Positions 20,363 to 31,968 of a DNA stretch of 64,000 nucleotides are shown in pieces. The translations under genes were made by a program, and so were the position numbers. Origin of the DNA: Nymphaea colorata (taxonomy: Eukaryota; Streptophyta; Magnoliopsida; Nymphaeales; Nymphaeaceae). The first letter of the stretch is position 1; every line of letters begins with the position of its first letter. The notes under the pieces are model-generated. The model ran no database searches and was not told where the DNA came from. It saw only the letters and a list, made by a program, of their open reading frames with translations. Where the stretch lies: assembly GCF_008831285.2 (NCBI RefSeq), contig NC_045143.1, positions 22,634,302 to 22,698,301 on the forward strand, in the 5' to 3' direction.

Positions 20363-23300
20363 ATGGGGAAGTCCAAGAAACAATTCAACCTGGACGAGCC
20401 TATTATCGAGGAAGTAATTGCGGGGCAGCAAGAAGTGGCCCCTACGGCCGAGGCAGGACAAGTGCCCCTCTTCGCTATGGAACGAATTCTAACCATAGAG
20501 CGAGAAGTGGCACAAATGAGAAGTGACATGAACAAGGCGGAGCACTTTCGAAAGAGAGATCAAGATCGACAGAATCTAGACCGCCAAAAAGAAATGGAAG
20601 AGGTTAGGGCGATGTTCAGACAACTAGCCGCTAACCAATCACAACCTCAAGTGGTTGAGAGGGCTACTCAGGGCCCGAACAAAGGAAAAGGTTTGATGGA
20701 TGGACCTGGCCATCAAACCGATACTGAGTTGGATCCCAACAACCTCTCTCATGTTGGGACTAGTCATGAAGGAGCCAGAATCATGCGGCCTCCTCCAAAC
20801 AGAAATCAGGCCGAGCCTACTAGCGAGTATCTCAGAACACCTCGTGAACCCCGGTATAGTCAGGTATATCGGAATCTTACTTTTGATGACACAGAAGGTG
20901 AGGACGAGTCACCCATTCGTCCAAGAAGACCCCAAAGAGAAGCTTTCCGTCATGAAGAAAGGAGAAAACCATCCGTCAAGTATGATTTTCCCAAATTCAA
21001 CGATGAACAACTTAGAGAATGGTTGTTCATGGCTGAGCGCTTCTTCTTGTGCCATCATGTCCCAAGAGATGAGTGGATAGAAATTGCCACAGCCAACATG
21101 ACAGGCAAGGCTACTACCCACTTCTTGTGGTTTGAGCATAAAACGCCCAATCCTACTTGGGAACAGTACAAAGCAAGTCTGCAACTACACTTTGGAGATT
21201 CCACGTTTATTGACTACGACGAGGATCTCAAGAACTTAGCTCAAACAACATCCGTACCCGCTTATCAAGAACAATTCGAACGATTAGCGAGCATGGTACA
21301 ATGGCCGGAAAAGGCTCTAATTGGAGCTTTCAAGGGCGGTTTGAGAAGAGACATCAAGCGTGAAATGAAAATACATCGTTTCAACAGCCTTGAAGAGTGT
21401 TTTGCAATGGCACGTTTGTACGAAGAAAGAATTGAAGAGAGGAAGGAAGAGAAAAGAGAAAGACGAGATAGAAAGGCTCGAAAAACGGATCAGCAGAAGA
21501 AAAGACCCTCTTTTTCTTCTACTTCTCGCAACAGAGAGAGGGCGATGGTGCCCTATAAAGGAGGGAATAATCCTAGGCCCAACCTAAGGCAGGGCCGTGA
21601 TCGTCCCACACGCTATCTCACGCCCCAATAGATAGAAGAATACAAGCGAAAAGGCTTGTGTTTTTGGTGTGATGGCAAATGGGAGAAAAACCACCAGTGC
21701 AAATCGTTGTACAATATCATGGTGGTAGATAATTCAGAATGCAGTTCAAGTTCAGAAAGCGAACATTCCTCTACCTCGAGTTCAAGCTCCTCATCAGAAG
21801 AGGAAGTCCAAGTTAGAAGGCGAGGCAAGCAGAAAGCCGAGCCTAAGGAGAAGAAAGGAGAAGCTTCGACTAGTGAGGATAAAACCGAAGAAGTCGAATC
21901 CCTCCATTCCATTCAAGACCCTTACAAAGCCAACGCTATGCGCGTTTTTGGTCGAATCAATGGCCAAAAAGTGTTGATATTGCTTGATAATGGAGCCACC
22001 AACAACTTCCTTACCGAGGAAGCAGCCAAGAGGTGCAAGGTCGCCCTTACGGACAGCAACCCACAAACAATAATCGTGGGAGGGGGACTCCGAATCAAAT
22101 GCAAACACGAAGGCAAAAGCGTGGATGTAACGGTTAAGAAGAAATCCTTTAAAGTGGACTGTCTTGTCATCCCACTTGAAGGAGTGGATCTTATCCTAGG
22201 CATGCCGTGGTTTTTAACCTGGAAAGACATACACTGGGATGTGAAGAATTTCACAATGACCTTCATCCCAGAAGGAGAGGAAGAATCGATTACGATTCAA
22301 GGACTTGCTAGCTCCACAAGTCCTAAAACTGCATTGAGGTCCATCCAACAAGAGCAACCAGCATGTTGGGTTCTTACCCTTGCTACGGATGTACCAGAAT
22401 CGGCTGAAAACAAAGAAGAGCCGATTCCTCCCTTGGTTCAAAACGTACTTGATGAGTTCCCGGATGTGTTCGCAGAACCAACAGGCCTTCCACCAAAGAG
22501 GGCTTATGATCATAGGATCATTCTCACTCAGGGAGCAGAGCCTGTAAATGTCAGGCCTTACATGTACGGGTACAGTCAGAAGGCGGAGACAGAACGCCTT
22601 GTTAAGGAGATGCTCCAAAGCGGCATTATACGCCCTAGTAGTAGTCCCTTTTCTTCACCAGTTCTTTTGGTCAAGAAAAAAGACAATACTTGGCGCTTCT
22701 GCATCGACTATAGAGCTTTAAACGAGGTGACCGTTAAGGACCGACACCCGATACCGGTCATAGATGAGTTGTTGGATGAGTTGGCCGGCGCCACTATCTT
22801 TTCAAAAATAGATCTTAGAGCCGGCTACCATCAGATCAAAATGCATGATGAAGACATACTGAAGACAGCTTTTCGTACACACGACGGGCACTATGAGTTT
22901 CTAGTAACGCCCTTCGGTCTTAGTAATGCACCGGCTACTTTTCAGCGGTGTATGAACGATGTGTTTCGAGAGCACCTTAGAGACTTCATCCTGGTTTTCT
23001 TCGACGACATTCTCATCTACAGCAAGAGTGAGAAAGAGCACGAGCATCATCTGAGGATCACATTGAGAATCTTGAAGGAGCACAACCTTTTTGCGAAGAT
23101 GTCCAAGTGTAGTTTTGGACAATCTTCGATTGGATATTTGGGACACATTGTGTCCAGAGATGGGGTTCGGGCAGACCCCGAAAAGTTGATAGCCATGGAG
23201 AAATGGCCACTGCCCAAGGACCTTAAGGGTCTGAGAGGCTTCTTAGGTCTCACTGGATACTACAGAAGGTTCATACAAGGCTATGGACTTATTGCACAGC

Positions 23301-25208
23301 CCTTGACGCAGATGCTCAAAAAAGGGGCTTTCCAGTGGAATGAGAAGTCCAGGGTCGCTTTCGAGAAGCTGAAGGCAGCCCTCATGTCAGCTCCCGTCCT
23401 TACACTCCCAGACTTCACGAAAACATCCACGATTGAAACAGATGCTTGCGAAGTGGGTGTAGGAGCAGTATTGGGACAGGAAGGACATCCCATCGCGTAT
23501 ATGTCCAAAGCGTTAACAAGCAGAGCAAAACCTCTCTCCACATATGAAAAAGAACTGCTTGCTATAGTGATCGCGGTGGAAAAATGGCGTCCATATTTAA
23601 TAGGACGCAGGTTTATTGTCAGGACTGACCAGAACAGTCTCAAATACATGCTTAAGCAGCGTGTGTCTACCCCTACGCAGCAGCGATGGCTTGCCAAACT
23701 CTTGGGGTACGACTTCGAGATTGAATACAAAAAGGGGCCTGACAATAAGGCGGCAGATTCTCTTTCCCGCCTGACTGAACAATTGATGACACTCTCGGTA
23801 GTGGAAACCGACATCTGGACCAGATTAGCCCAGGATCAGCAAGACGACCAATCCATAAGGTTAATCAAAGCTTCAGTGGAACAAAATCCGGGATCCATTC
23901 TGTTTTACTCTGTCAGAGGGGAAGTTTTATATAGGAAGGACAAAGCAGTTGTCCCTCCTAATTTTGGGCTTAAGCAGGAACTCCTGCATCATTTTCATGA
24001 CACTCCAGCCGCAGGTCATAAAGGGGTCGCTAAGACCCTAAGTCGCATAAAAGCCCAATTCTGGTGGCGAGGGATTAAAGCCGAAGTTCAGGCCTATGTG
24101 AAGAAATGTGTAGTGTGCTAGAGAGAGAAATATGAGGCCATCAAGCCTCCAGGGCACCTAATTCCTCTCCCGGTACCAACAAAACCGTGGACTGATATCA
24201 CAATGGATTTTATTGATGCAATGCCCCGATCAGAAGGAAAGGAGGCAGTGCTAGTTGTTGTGGATCGGCTCACAAAGTACAGCCATTTCGCCCCTCTGCC
24301 ACGGTTGTACCAAGGGCCCTTAGTGGCCAACGTCTACCATAAATACATTGGTAAACTGCATGGAATGCCACAGTCCGTAGTCTGCGACAGAGACTCCATA
24401 TTTCTTAGCGCATTCTGGCAGGAATATATGAAAAACATGGGTACGACGTTGAATTTCAGTACCGCCCACCACCCACAAACTGATGGGCAAAGTGAGATCG
24501 TCAACTGATCCTTAGAGACTTACCTTCGGTGCTTCGCGGGTGAACGACCCACGACTTGGGTCAAATATCTGCCTTGGGCAGAATGGTCCTACAACACGAG
24601 TCATCACTCGTCTACAGGCATGACGCCTTACGAGGGAGTCTACGGTGTTCCTCCTCCGTCAATTCCAAGATATGAGGGAGGTACAGCTGAAGATGACAAT
24701 GTTGATTGTGAGCTGCGTACGAGGGAAGAAGTTTTAGAATCTCTAAGACAGAGCATCCTCAAAGCACAAAACCGCATGAAGCAGGTATACGACAAGGGAA
24801 GGCAGGATCGGGAATTTACGGTGGGGGACTATGTTTGGCTTAAGAGGCTGCCTCTTAAGCAGAAATCCCTAATGGGCCAGCCATACTCCAAGCTATTGCC
24901 TCGATACTATGGCCCATATCCGGTAATCCAAAAGTGGGGAAGGCCGCGTATAGGCTTGGTCTCCCTAGAACAGCTCAAGTACACCCAGTTTTCCATGTTA
25001 CACGACTGAAGCCTCATGTGGGGGATGTACCTACGCTAATTGAGCAAGTGCCGGATAGCCTACCAACCCCTTATCGCATTTTGAAACATAGATATATGCA
25101 ACGACAAGGAGGATGAGGCATGAAGTTCTTGTGGAGTGGGAGGGACCCGACTGGGGTACTTCTTGGGAAGAATACGGGTCAGTGGTTCACCGTTTCCCCC
25201 TCTTCTAG
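20363..25208 (+). pseudogene. gag-pol polyprotein of element A (three stops)
   Basis: Ty3/gypsy order in one frame from the ATG of MGKSKK: capsid-like gag domain (about residues 210-375), zinc knuckle CFWCDGKWEKNHQC from residue 433, Ser-rich linker, protease LLDNGATNNF (Asp542, with Asn where Ser/Thr is usual), RT with FFDDIL (Asp881-882), RNase H (Asp1027, Asp1089), integrase zinc finger, catalytic Asp1282/Asp1342/Glu1378 with exactly 35 residues between the last two, GPY motif, and a chromodomain ending VLVEWEG..SWEEYG. Three stops interrupt it: TAG 21629-21631 and 24119-24121 (CAG elsewhere) and TGA 24506-24508 (CGA elsewhere). Two one-base deletions (near 24931 and 25109) are absent from copy D and look like sequence errors. 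An extra C near 25200 is shared with D and ends the frame at 25208. Not autonomous. Confidence 0.95.
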
Positions 25209-25230
25209 CGCTCGAGGACAAGCGCAAGGT

Positions 25231-25244
25231 AGGGAGGGGGAATC
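25231..25244 (+). other. Polypurine tract, element A
   Basis: AGGGAGGGGGAATC directly before the LTR2 start TGTTACGG; plus-strand primer site. Confidence 0.9.
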
Positions 25245-25527
25245 TGTTACGGACTTATCTTTTGGTCCGAACCCAGCAGAGGCCGAGCTGGCCGAACCTA
25301 GCCAGAGGAAGCGCAAGGCTTCCGACTTATGGGCTCGGTCTTTGCATTGCATCAAGAGTAGTCCCAAGAAGAAGATTGAAGCATCAGATATGGTTGCAGC
25401 GGGAGGAGCGGGAGGAGCAACTGGGCCTTCAACGGTGCTTAAATTACAAGAGTCTCAGGGTGACTGTGGTCCAGAAATCAGGTTCGTAGAGATTAAACCC
25501 ATCGAGCCTAGTCCGCATGAGCCTTGA
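25245..25527 (+). pseudogene. LTR-borne C-terminal polyprotein tail, family 3
   Basis: In copy C the pol frame passes through the PPT (REGESVTDL) into the LTR and ends EPSPDEP after about 94 codons. The same tail is present here but is out of frame with A because of the extra C near 25200. It carries two basic clusters about 16 residues apart, QRKRK and SPKKK, resembling a bipartite nuclear localisation signal. Homologous to the family 2 tail. Confidence 0.6.
25401..25417 (+). other. Conserved purine block, LTR2
   Basis: GGGAGGAGCGGGAGGAG, identical to families 1 and 2. Confidence 0.7.
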
Positions 25528-25889
25528 AGGCGACCTAGGACTAACGTCTTAGGAAATGGTTCGGTCAAACCAGACCGAACCCTTACACTCTTAACCCGAA
25601 GTGAGGGCGGATCCCCTCACGAGGTCCCCACATTGGGCTGAGCAAGCTCAAGGGCTAGCATAATTAGTTTAAGTGTTGGGCGCTAGGCCTGGTCTAGTTT
25701 GGTTTAATGCATTACGTAGCTAGACTTAATTCCTTAGGCGCATTTGCTTTGTGTAAAAAGGCTTTGGGCATGTCGCCCTTGGAAATCGAATAAGGGACCT
25801 AGCCTGGTGGGTTGTGTCAGGCGCACTTATGTAATTGGGTTGGGTAGAGAGTGAAGATCTGGATTGTAGATCTAACTCACAAAGGAATG

Positions 25890-25897
25890 TATAAATA
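25890..25897 (+). promoter_or_regulatory. LTR TATA box, LTR2
   Basis: TATAAATA in the family 3 context. Confidence 0.65.
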
Positions 25898-28800
25898 GTT
25901 TTAGATCTATGTGTAATGTATCAAGTTTTATGAAATTAAGTTCATTTGGAGTCGAGTACTCTCTCTCCTCCTTGCGAGGTCTGCCATTTTCCTTTGTGGA
26001 ATCCCGTAATCTCTTGTCTCCCGTCTTCTTCACCGAGGAGTGAACCAGGCGTCTTCTCCCTCTCGCGCCCCCTTGGCCCGTGGCGATTTCTCATCCATTG
26101 AAGAGCTTTGGAGCACCGGCGTCTTCGACGAAGGCCCAAAGGCACCGCTCGGGCGGATCTCCTCCTCACCGGCGGCGGATTCTCCCTTGACCACGTAAGT
26201 ACCCCTACCGGTTTTCATTAAAACTGTAATTAGAGCCTTCTCCTTGCACACGAAGGGGTTGAAAGACTGATTTCAGAAAAAGGGAAGGTTGAAGGCGTAG
26301 GTCTGAACCTCGGCTTCAACGGGACGCGTTCATTTGTTTGATTCATTCGATTTCTTGCGTGAATAACGAACCGAGCTAGGGAGATTCTCAGGCCGAATCC
26401 TCCACGTTCAGTTCTGTTCTTGGCGTACCCAAGATCAGAGTTGAGACCTCTGGTTCAGTCGGCCCGAGAAGCCTTTTACTCGATCTTAATCACCCAAGCG
26501 ATCGCTTAGATTAATCATTGATCGCTAGAGAAATACATTCGGTGGAAGAGCTTCGTAAAATATTGAAATTAAGCTCTGGTTCTTCCATTTGAACTCTCGG
26601 TCCAGAGATATAAAAATCTGAAAAAGTCGTGAATCTGGCCGTGGAAAAACAGTAAGAACTAGCTTAAAAGGGTCGCCCGAAGAAAAGCTCCAAAATAGTG
26701 TAATTTGGGCGGAATCCGACGGCTAGGTTGGAAGATCGGTACCTCACCGGAAAAGAGGCTAATTCCGATCGCCGCTGCTAAATCGGGCGTCCGCCATTAC
26801 CCTTGAGGCCGAGGACTGTTCTGCCCTCCTCCTTCCTGTTTTAGTTAAAATTCATTAAGGGTAGTTCGGACTGTCGAAGTGAAGAAGAGGATTTCGGTCG
26901 CCGGCGAGCTTGGAGCACTCCACCGTGAACGCCAGCCAAATCAGGGTAAGTCTCCTCGTTCTTCATCTCCTCCGTCCAAGTGTCCACGTGTTAGCCATCG
27001 ACCCAGTCAGTCCAGCAGCTCCTCCACGTCCGCACCACCTGTCCTACTCGAGATTAGCTCGAGAACTAGGGGCCCTAGTCTTTAGGAGAGTCCCCCGTCT
27101 TTCTCCTTAACTTTCTCTTTTGCTTTTGATTGAGTCTCATCCTTAGTCGCATGAAAACATGATCGTCCATCCAGCCACGTGTCTCCATCGTGTGTATCTC
27201 CCCAGCCACGTCATAGCTACCTCGAGCACCTGCTTGCCAGCTCAGCCGCACGCCTGCCAAGTGTCCCACGTTCCTCGCATCCACCTCCTCATTGCGAGCC
27301 TTTACCGAGTCCTCTTCCCCCTCTTCCTTCCACGTCTTTAGGAAGTGTCCCCAACTTTTAGCATACGTCCTCCTATCTTTCCCCCAGCTTTAGGACACCT
27401 CACATCGCATGAAACCTCCACCCTCCATCTGCTACACGTGTCAACATCTCCCTGCTTGAGAGAAAAGCAAGCGCCACCTCGCCCTTGCCATCCTCACTCG
27501 CATCCAGCTCGAGGCCATCTTTCCTAAGTTTTAGGAAAAGGCTTCCTTCTTTTCCTTATCGCTAGGGTTACCCCTCGCGTTCTCTTCCAGCCTTTGATCT
27601 AGCCTCGTGGCATAGATCCGGCGCACCCCTCTTGGCTAGACCAGCCAAGCCTATCCGAACCCACCTAGGCTACCTCACGCGCCACCTAACCCCTTAGGTC
27701 AACCCACTTACCTTGACTAGACCTAGTCTTAGTTGACTTAACCTTACCTAGTTCACTTAGGTAAATTGGTCCAGCTCTTGACCCAGTCGACTAGCCTAGT
27801 TGACTCGAGCCCACCTCGAGTGTCCCTTTACCTTCTCACTCGGACCCATCAACTTGGTTCAGTAGCAGCCACCTTCTAGTCGACCCTATCTCTCTCCCGG
27901 TCTTCATTGACCTTGACCCGAGCTTAGGCTCACTAATCCGAAACCAGCCACTTAGCCTCACTCGTAGTTAGGTCCCCTATCTACCTCACCTAAGCTTCTT
28001 ACCTCTCGGCTTACCTCTGCCCTGAACCCATCTCACCGAGACCAGCCGTCCCTTAGAGCCCGGCCGCACCAAGCTAGCCGGCCTTAGTTAGGGACCAGGC
28101 ACAGCCGGCGCTAGCCTTGCGCTAAGCGTTTTCGGCCAGCACCTCGGCCAGCTTCCAGCCGACGGCCTCTGCCCGTCGACAGCCTTGGCCGAGCCCGTCC
28201 AGCAGCCAGGCAGGTAGGCATTGCCTTTTTGGCTCTCGCCCCCCTCGGTCGCGTCCGCAGCAAGCAGGCGCATCTCCGGCGGCAGTCGGGTCGCCCGTCC
28301 ATCGGCTTTTAGCAGCAAGCGACAGTCGGTCGCGCGTCACCGTCATCCTACCGCGGCAGCAGCAGGCCTTCACTCGGTCGTACGCTCGTCTCTCCGACCT
28401 GAAGCGGCAGCAGCAGAAATCTGTCGACAGCGAGCTCCCGTCAGCCTTGCATCGGCAGCAGCAGTCAGCCCCAGTCCCAGCGTCTCGCCAGCCATCTCGG
28501 ACAGCAGGCGACTGTCCCAGGTCGCGCGCTTCACGCCGGCCCGTGAGCTGAGTTGCCCGGGAATAGGTTTTCACCCTGTGGCCTGTCCGCGCAGCCAAGG
28601 CAGCACCTTGGCAGGTTCGTTTTTCATCCCCCTTGTAGTCGTGGGAGGGTGTTGTTTGTTTTAATTTAGGAAGCATATTAGTTTCATTCCTTTATTGCTT
28701 TAGCCCCAGGCTTCGGCCTTGCTCCCCTCTGTGCCTCCTCAAGGGCCTATTGCCCGAGACACGGTCACAAGGAGCCGACCGTCCTATTTGCTTTACGTTG

Positions 28801-29124
28801 GGTGTGATTGCGCGTTAGTCGTGGTTTGTATGGTTTGCTTGAGTGAGCTGTGAGAGTCAAATTGTATCGCTTGCGCTTGTAAGGCCTTATAACCCACTGT
28901 AGTGTTTTGTAGTAGGATTCGGCCCTAGCTAGGAATTGGGAAAGGGTTTTCCGCACCTGTATTCCAGTCCTAAGGGAATTTGCGCCGGGGTTTGTCCGGC
29001 CGGGTAGATTCATTGTTTAATTTTTTAGGATTTTGAATTTTAGACAGAAACCCTCAAGGAGACTTGGGAACTAGGACGCTCTTGGTTCGGTCTTTCTAGC
29101 CCCACCGGGATCGTGCCTAACAAT

Positions 29125-29136
29125 TGGTATCAGAGC
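29125..29136 (+). other. Primer-binding site, internal region A2
   Basis: TGGTATCAGAGC immediately after LTR2, showing that a second internal region begins here. The leader 29137-29675 repeats the structured leader and has no gene. Confidence 0.95.
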
Positions 29137-29675
29137 CACCTTGAGGACTTTGTCTGTCAATTTGAGCACCGACCCACGAAGATTCAGCTTCAAAGGGCAG
29201 TTCAGACGACAGAATTCAGCTTGGTCTTCCACAAGGTGATTTGGTATTCTCGGTTGTCAGTGTCAAGGATTTCAGCCTTCACGGTTTTGCTATTTCCATC
29301 GCGTAGACGAGGCTTCACTTGCTTGACTTCAGCAAGTGTAGGGCTGTACGTATTATACACCCGAGGGTAGCTAAGCTTGAGGTTCGTCGCCGAGACACCA
29401 GGTGGGTGTGGCGATTTAGGCTCTACGAGCCCGGCCGAAAGCGAAGTGGGACTGCCGAGGCGCTAAGGAGTAGCGCGGCAGTAGACGGGCCAACCCGTCT
29501 CCCTTGCCTACGGACTCACGCGCGGCAGCAGAGGCAGCGGCAGCGTGGCAGCATAGGCAGAAACAGAGTAGGTTTTCTTTGAGAGTGGCAGCCTAGTCAG
29601 AATTTGGATTTTTTTAGTTAGGTTTATTTCAGCTAGCAAACTGTTGCCTTGGCGCCTTAGATCGCAACTCCACGA

Positions 29676-31447
29676 ATGGGGAAGTCCAAGAAACAATTCA
29701 ACCTGGGCGAGCCTATTATCGAGGAAGTAATTGCGGGGCAGCAAGAAGTGGCCCCTACGGCCGAGGCAGGACAAGTGCCCCTCTTCGCTATGGAACGAAT
29801 TCTAACCATAGAGCAAGAAGTGGCACAAATGAGAAGTGACATGAACAAGGCGGAGCACTTTCGAAAGAGAGATCAAGATCGACAGAATCTAGACCGCCAA
29901 AAGAAATGGAAGAGGTTAGGCGATGTTCAGACAACTAGCCGCTAACCAATCACAACCTCAAGTGGTTGAGAGGGCTACTCAGGGCCCGAACAAAGGAAAA
30001 GGTTTGATGGATGGACCTGGCCATCAAACCGATACTGAGTTGGATCCCAACAACCTCTCTCATGTTGGGACTAGTCATGAAGGAGCCAGAATCATGCGGC
30101 CTCCTCCAAACAGAAATCAGGCCGAGCCTACTAGCGAGTATCTCAGAACACCTCGTGAACACTGGTATAGTCAGGTATATCGGAATCTTACTTTTGATGA
30201 CACAGAAGGTGAGGACGAGTCACCCATTCGTCCAAGAAGACCCCAAAGAGAAGCTTCCCGTCATGAAGAAAGGAGAAAACCATCCATCAAGTATGATTTT
30301 CCCAAATTCAACGGTGAACAACTTAGAGAATGGTTGTTCATGGCTGAGCGCTTCTTCTTGTTCCATCATGTCCCAAGAGATGAGTGGATAGAAATTGCCA
30401 CAGCCAACATGACAGGCAAGGCTACTACCCACTTCTTGTGGTTTGAGCATAAAACGCCCAATCCTACTTGGGAACAGTACAAAGCAAGTCTGCAACTACA
30501 CTTTGGAGATTCCACGTTTATTGACTACGACGAGGATCTCAAGAACTTAGCTCAAACAACATCCGTACCCGCTTATCAAGAACAATTCGAACGATTAGCG
30601 AGCATGGTACAATGGCCGGAAAAGGCTCTAATTGGAGCTTTCAAGGGCGGTTTGAGAAGAGACATCAAGCGTGAAATGAAAATACATCGTTTCAACAGCC
30701 TTGAAGAGTGTTTTGCAATGGCACGTTTGTACGAAGAAAGAATTGAAGAGAGGAAGGAAGAGAAAAGAGAAAGACGAGATAGAAAGGCTCGAAAAACGGA
30801 TAAGCAGAAGAAAAGACCCTCTTTTTCTTCTACTTCTCGCAACAGAGAGAGGGCGATGGTGCCCTATAAAGGAGGGAATAATCCTAGGCCCAACCTAAGG
30901 CAGGGCCGTGATCGTCCCACACGCTATCTCACGCCCCAACAGATAGAAGAATACAAGCAAAAAGGCTTGTGTTTTTGGTGTGATGGCAAATGGGAGAAAA
31001 ACCACCAGTGCAAATCGTTGTACAATATCATGGTGGTAGATAATTCAGAATGCAGTTCAAGTTCAGAAAGCGAACATTCCTCTACCTCGAGTTCAAGCTC
31101 CTCATCAGAAGAGGAAGTCCAAGTTAGAAGGCGAGGCAAGCAGAAAGCCGAGCCTAAGGAGAAGAAAGGAGAAGCTTCGACTAGTGAGGATAAAACCGAA
31201 GAAGTCGAATCCCTCCATTCCATTCAAGACCCTTACAAAGCCAACGCTATGCGCGTTTTGGTCGAATCAATGGCCAAAAAGTGCTGATATTGCTTGATAA
31301 TGGAGCCACCAACAACTTCCTTACCGAGGAAGCAGCCAAGAGGTGCAAGGTCGCCCTTACGGACAGCAACCCACAAACAATAATCGTGGAGGGGACTCCG
31401 AATCAAATGCAACACGAAGGCAAAAGCGTGGATGTAACGGTTAAGAA
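29676..31447 (+). pseudogene. gag to protease of internal region A2, cut by gap
   Basis: Starts MGKSKKQFNLGEP and carries the capsid-like domain, zinc knuckle and protease motif; the sequence stops at the N gap in the residues after the protease. It is the same copy as internal C (53826 downward): both have LGEPIIEEV, REHWYSQ and LFHHVPRDEW. Single-base losses near 29904, 29917, 31254, 31390 and 31412 break the frame here but not in C, and become denser toward the gap, so they are probably sequence errors. RT, RNase H and integrase are represented only in C. Confidence 0.9.
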
Positions 31448-31547
31448 NNNNNNNNNNNNNNNNNNNNNNNNNNNNNNNNNNNNNNNNNNNNNNNNNNNNN
31501 NNNNNNNNNNNNNNNNNNNNNNNNNNNNNNNNNNNNNNNNNNNNNNN
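31448..31547. other. Assembly gap of exactly 100 N
   Basis: A run of 100 N, the conventional placeholder for a gap of unknown size. It divides the plus-strand half from the minus-strand half. Flanking bases on both sides show one-base deletions relative to other copies. Confidence 0.98.
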
Positions 31548-31968
31548 ACTAATTATGCTAGCCCTTGAGCTTGCTCAGCCAAGGTGGGACCTCGTGAGGG
31601 GATCCGCCCTCACTTCGGGTTAAGAGTGTAAGGGTTCGGTCTGGTTGGACCGAACCATTTCCTAAGACGTTAGTCCTAGGTCGCGTTCAAGGCTCATGCG
31701 GACTAGGCTCGATGGGTTTAATCTCTACGAACCTGATTTCGGGACCACAGTCACCCTGAGACTCTTGTAATTTAAGCACCGTTGAAGACCCAGTTGCTCC
31801 TCCCGCTCCTCCCGCTGCAACCGTATCTGATGCTTCAATCTTCTTCTTGGGACTACTCTTGATGCAATGCAAAGACCGAGCCCATAAGTCGAAAGCCTTG
31901 CGCTTCCTCTGGCTAGGTTTGGCCAGCTCGCCTCTGCTGGGTCCGGACCAAAAGGTAAGTCCGTAACA
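31548..31968 (-). repeat. LTR E, first ~421 bp of a family 3 LTR
   Basis: Reading on the minus strand from TGTTACGGAC (31968): tail frame (31687 ends EPSPHEP), hairpins, then the gap. It interrupts the 3' LTR of element B 22 bp before that LTR's end, after TTTCTAGC. Several single-base deletions (for example CAGCCAAGG for CAGCCCAAGG) fit a contig end. Confidence 0.85.

Larger units (their letters stand above)
25245..29122 (+). repeat. LTR2, shared family 3 LTR (3878 bp)
   Basis: TGTTACGGAC...CTAACA. Preceded by a PPT and followed by a PBS, so it is shared by two internal regions. It contains the tail frame to TGA 25525-25527, hairpins 25558-25653 (the third has CATTG for CCTTG), TATA 25890-25897, a donor GTAAGT near 26946, and an acceptor. 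Several one-base indels relative to its minus-strand twin at 54380-58259, for example near 26579, 27547, 27789 and 28289. Confidence 0.95.
15940..31447 (+). mobile_element. Family 3 compound element LTR1-A-LTR2-A2, runs into gap
   Basis: A chromovirus-type Ty3/gypsy element: LTR1, a full internal region, LTR2, then a second internal region cut by the N gap. Each LTR-internal junction has its own PBS (19812, 29125), so LTR2 serves as 3' LTR of A and 5' LTR of A2. The minus-strand copy shows that A2 continues (as C) to LTR3 at 45072-48943. Tandem sharing of an LTR is the expected product of unequal recombination between LTRs. Inserted in LTR X. Confidence 0.85.
19480..31447 (+). repeat. Inverted duplication, left arm
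   Basis: About 11.97 kb repeated on the minus strand at 52049-64000. Shared private features include three stop codons, an Asp in [20 protein letters not shown] and PPNFGLKQ in A/D, and ASDMVAAGG in the LTR2 tail. The observed differences are mostly single-base indels. Confidence 0.9.

Noticed and set aside
24934-25116. Apparent frameshift in the integrase C-terminus of A
   Set aside because: Twin copy D has one more A in the run and is open there, so this is most likely a sequence error in the left contig.
31281-31568. Open frame across the N gap
   Set aside because: It consists of protease-region residues, undefined residues from N, and a few codons of reverse-strand LTR; an artefact of translating through the gap.
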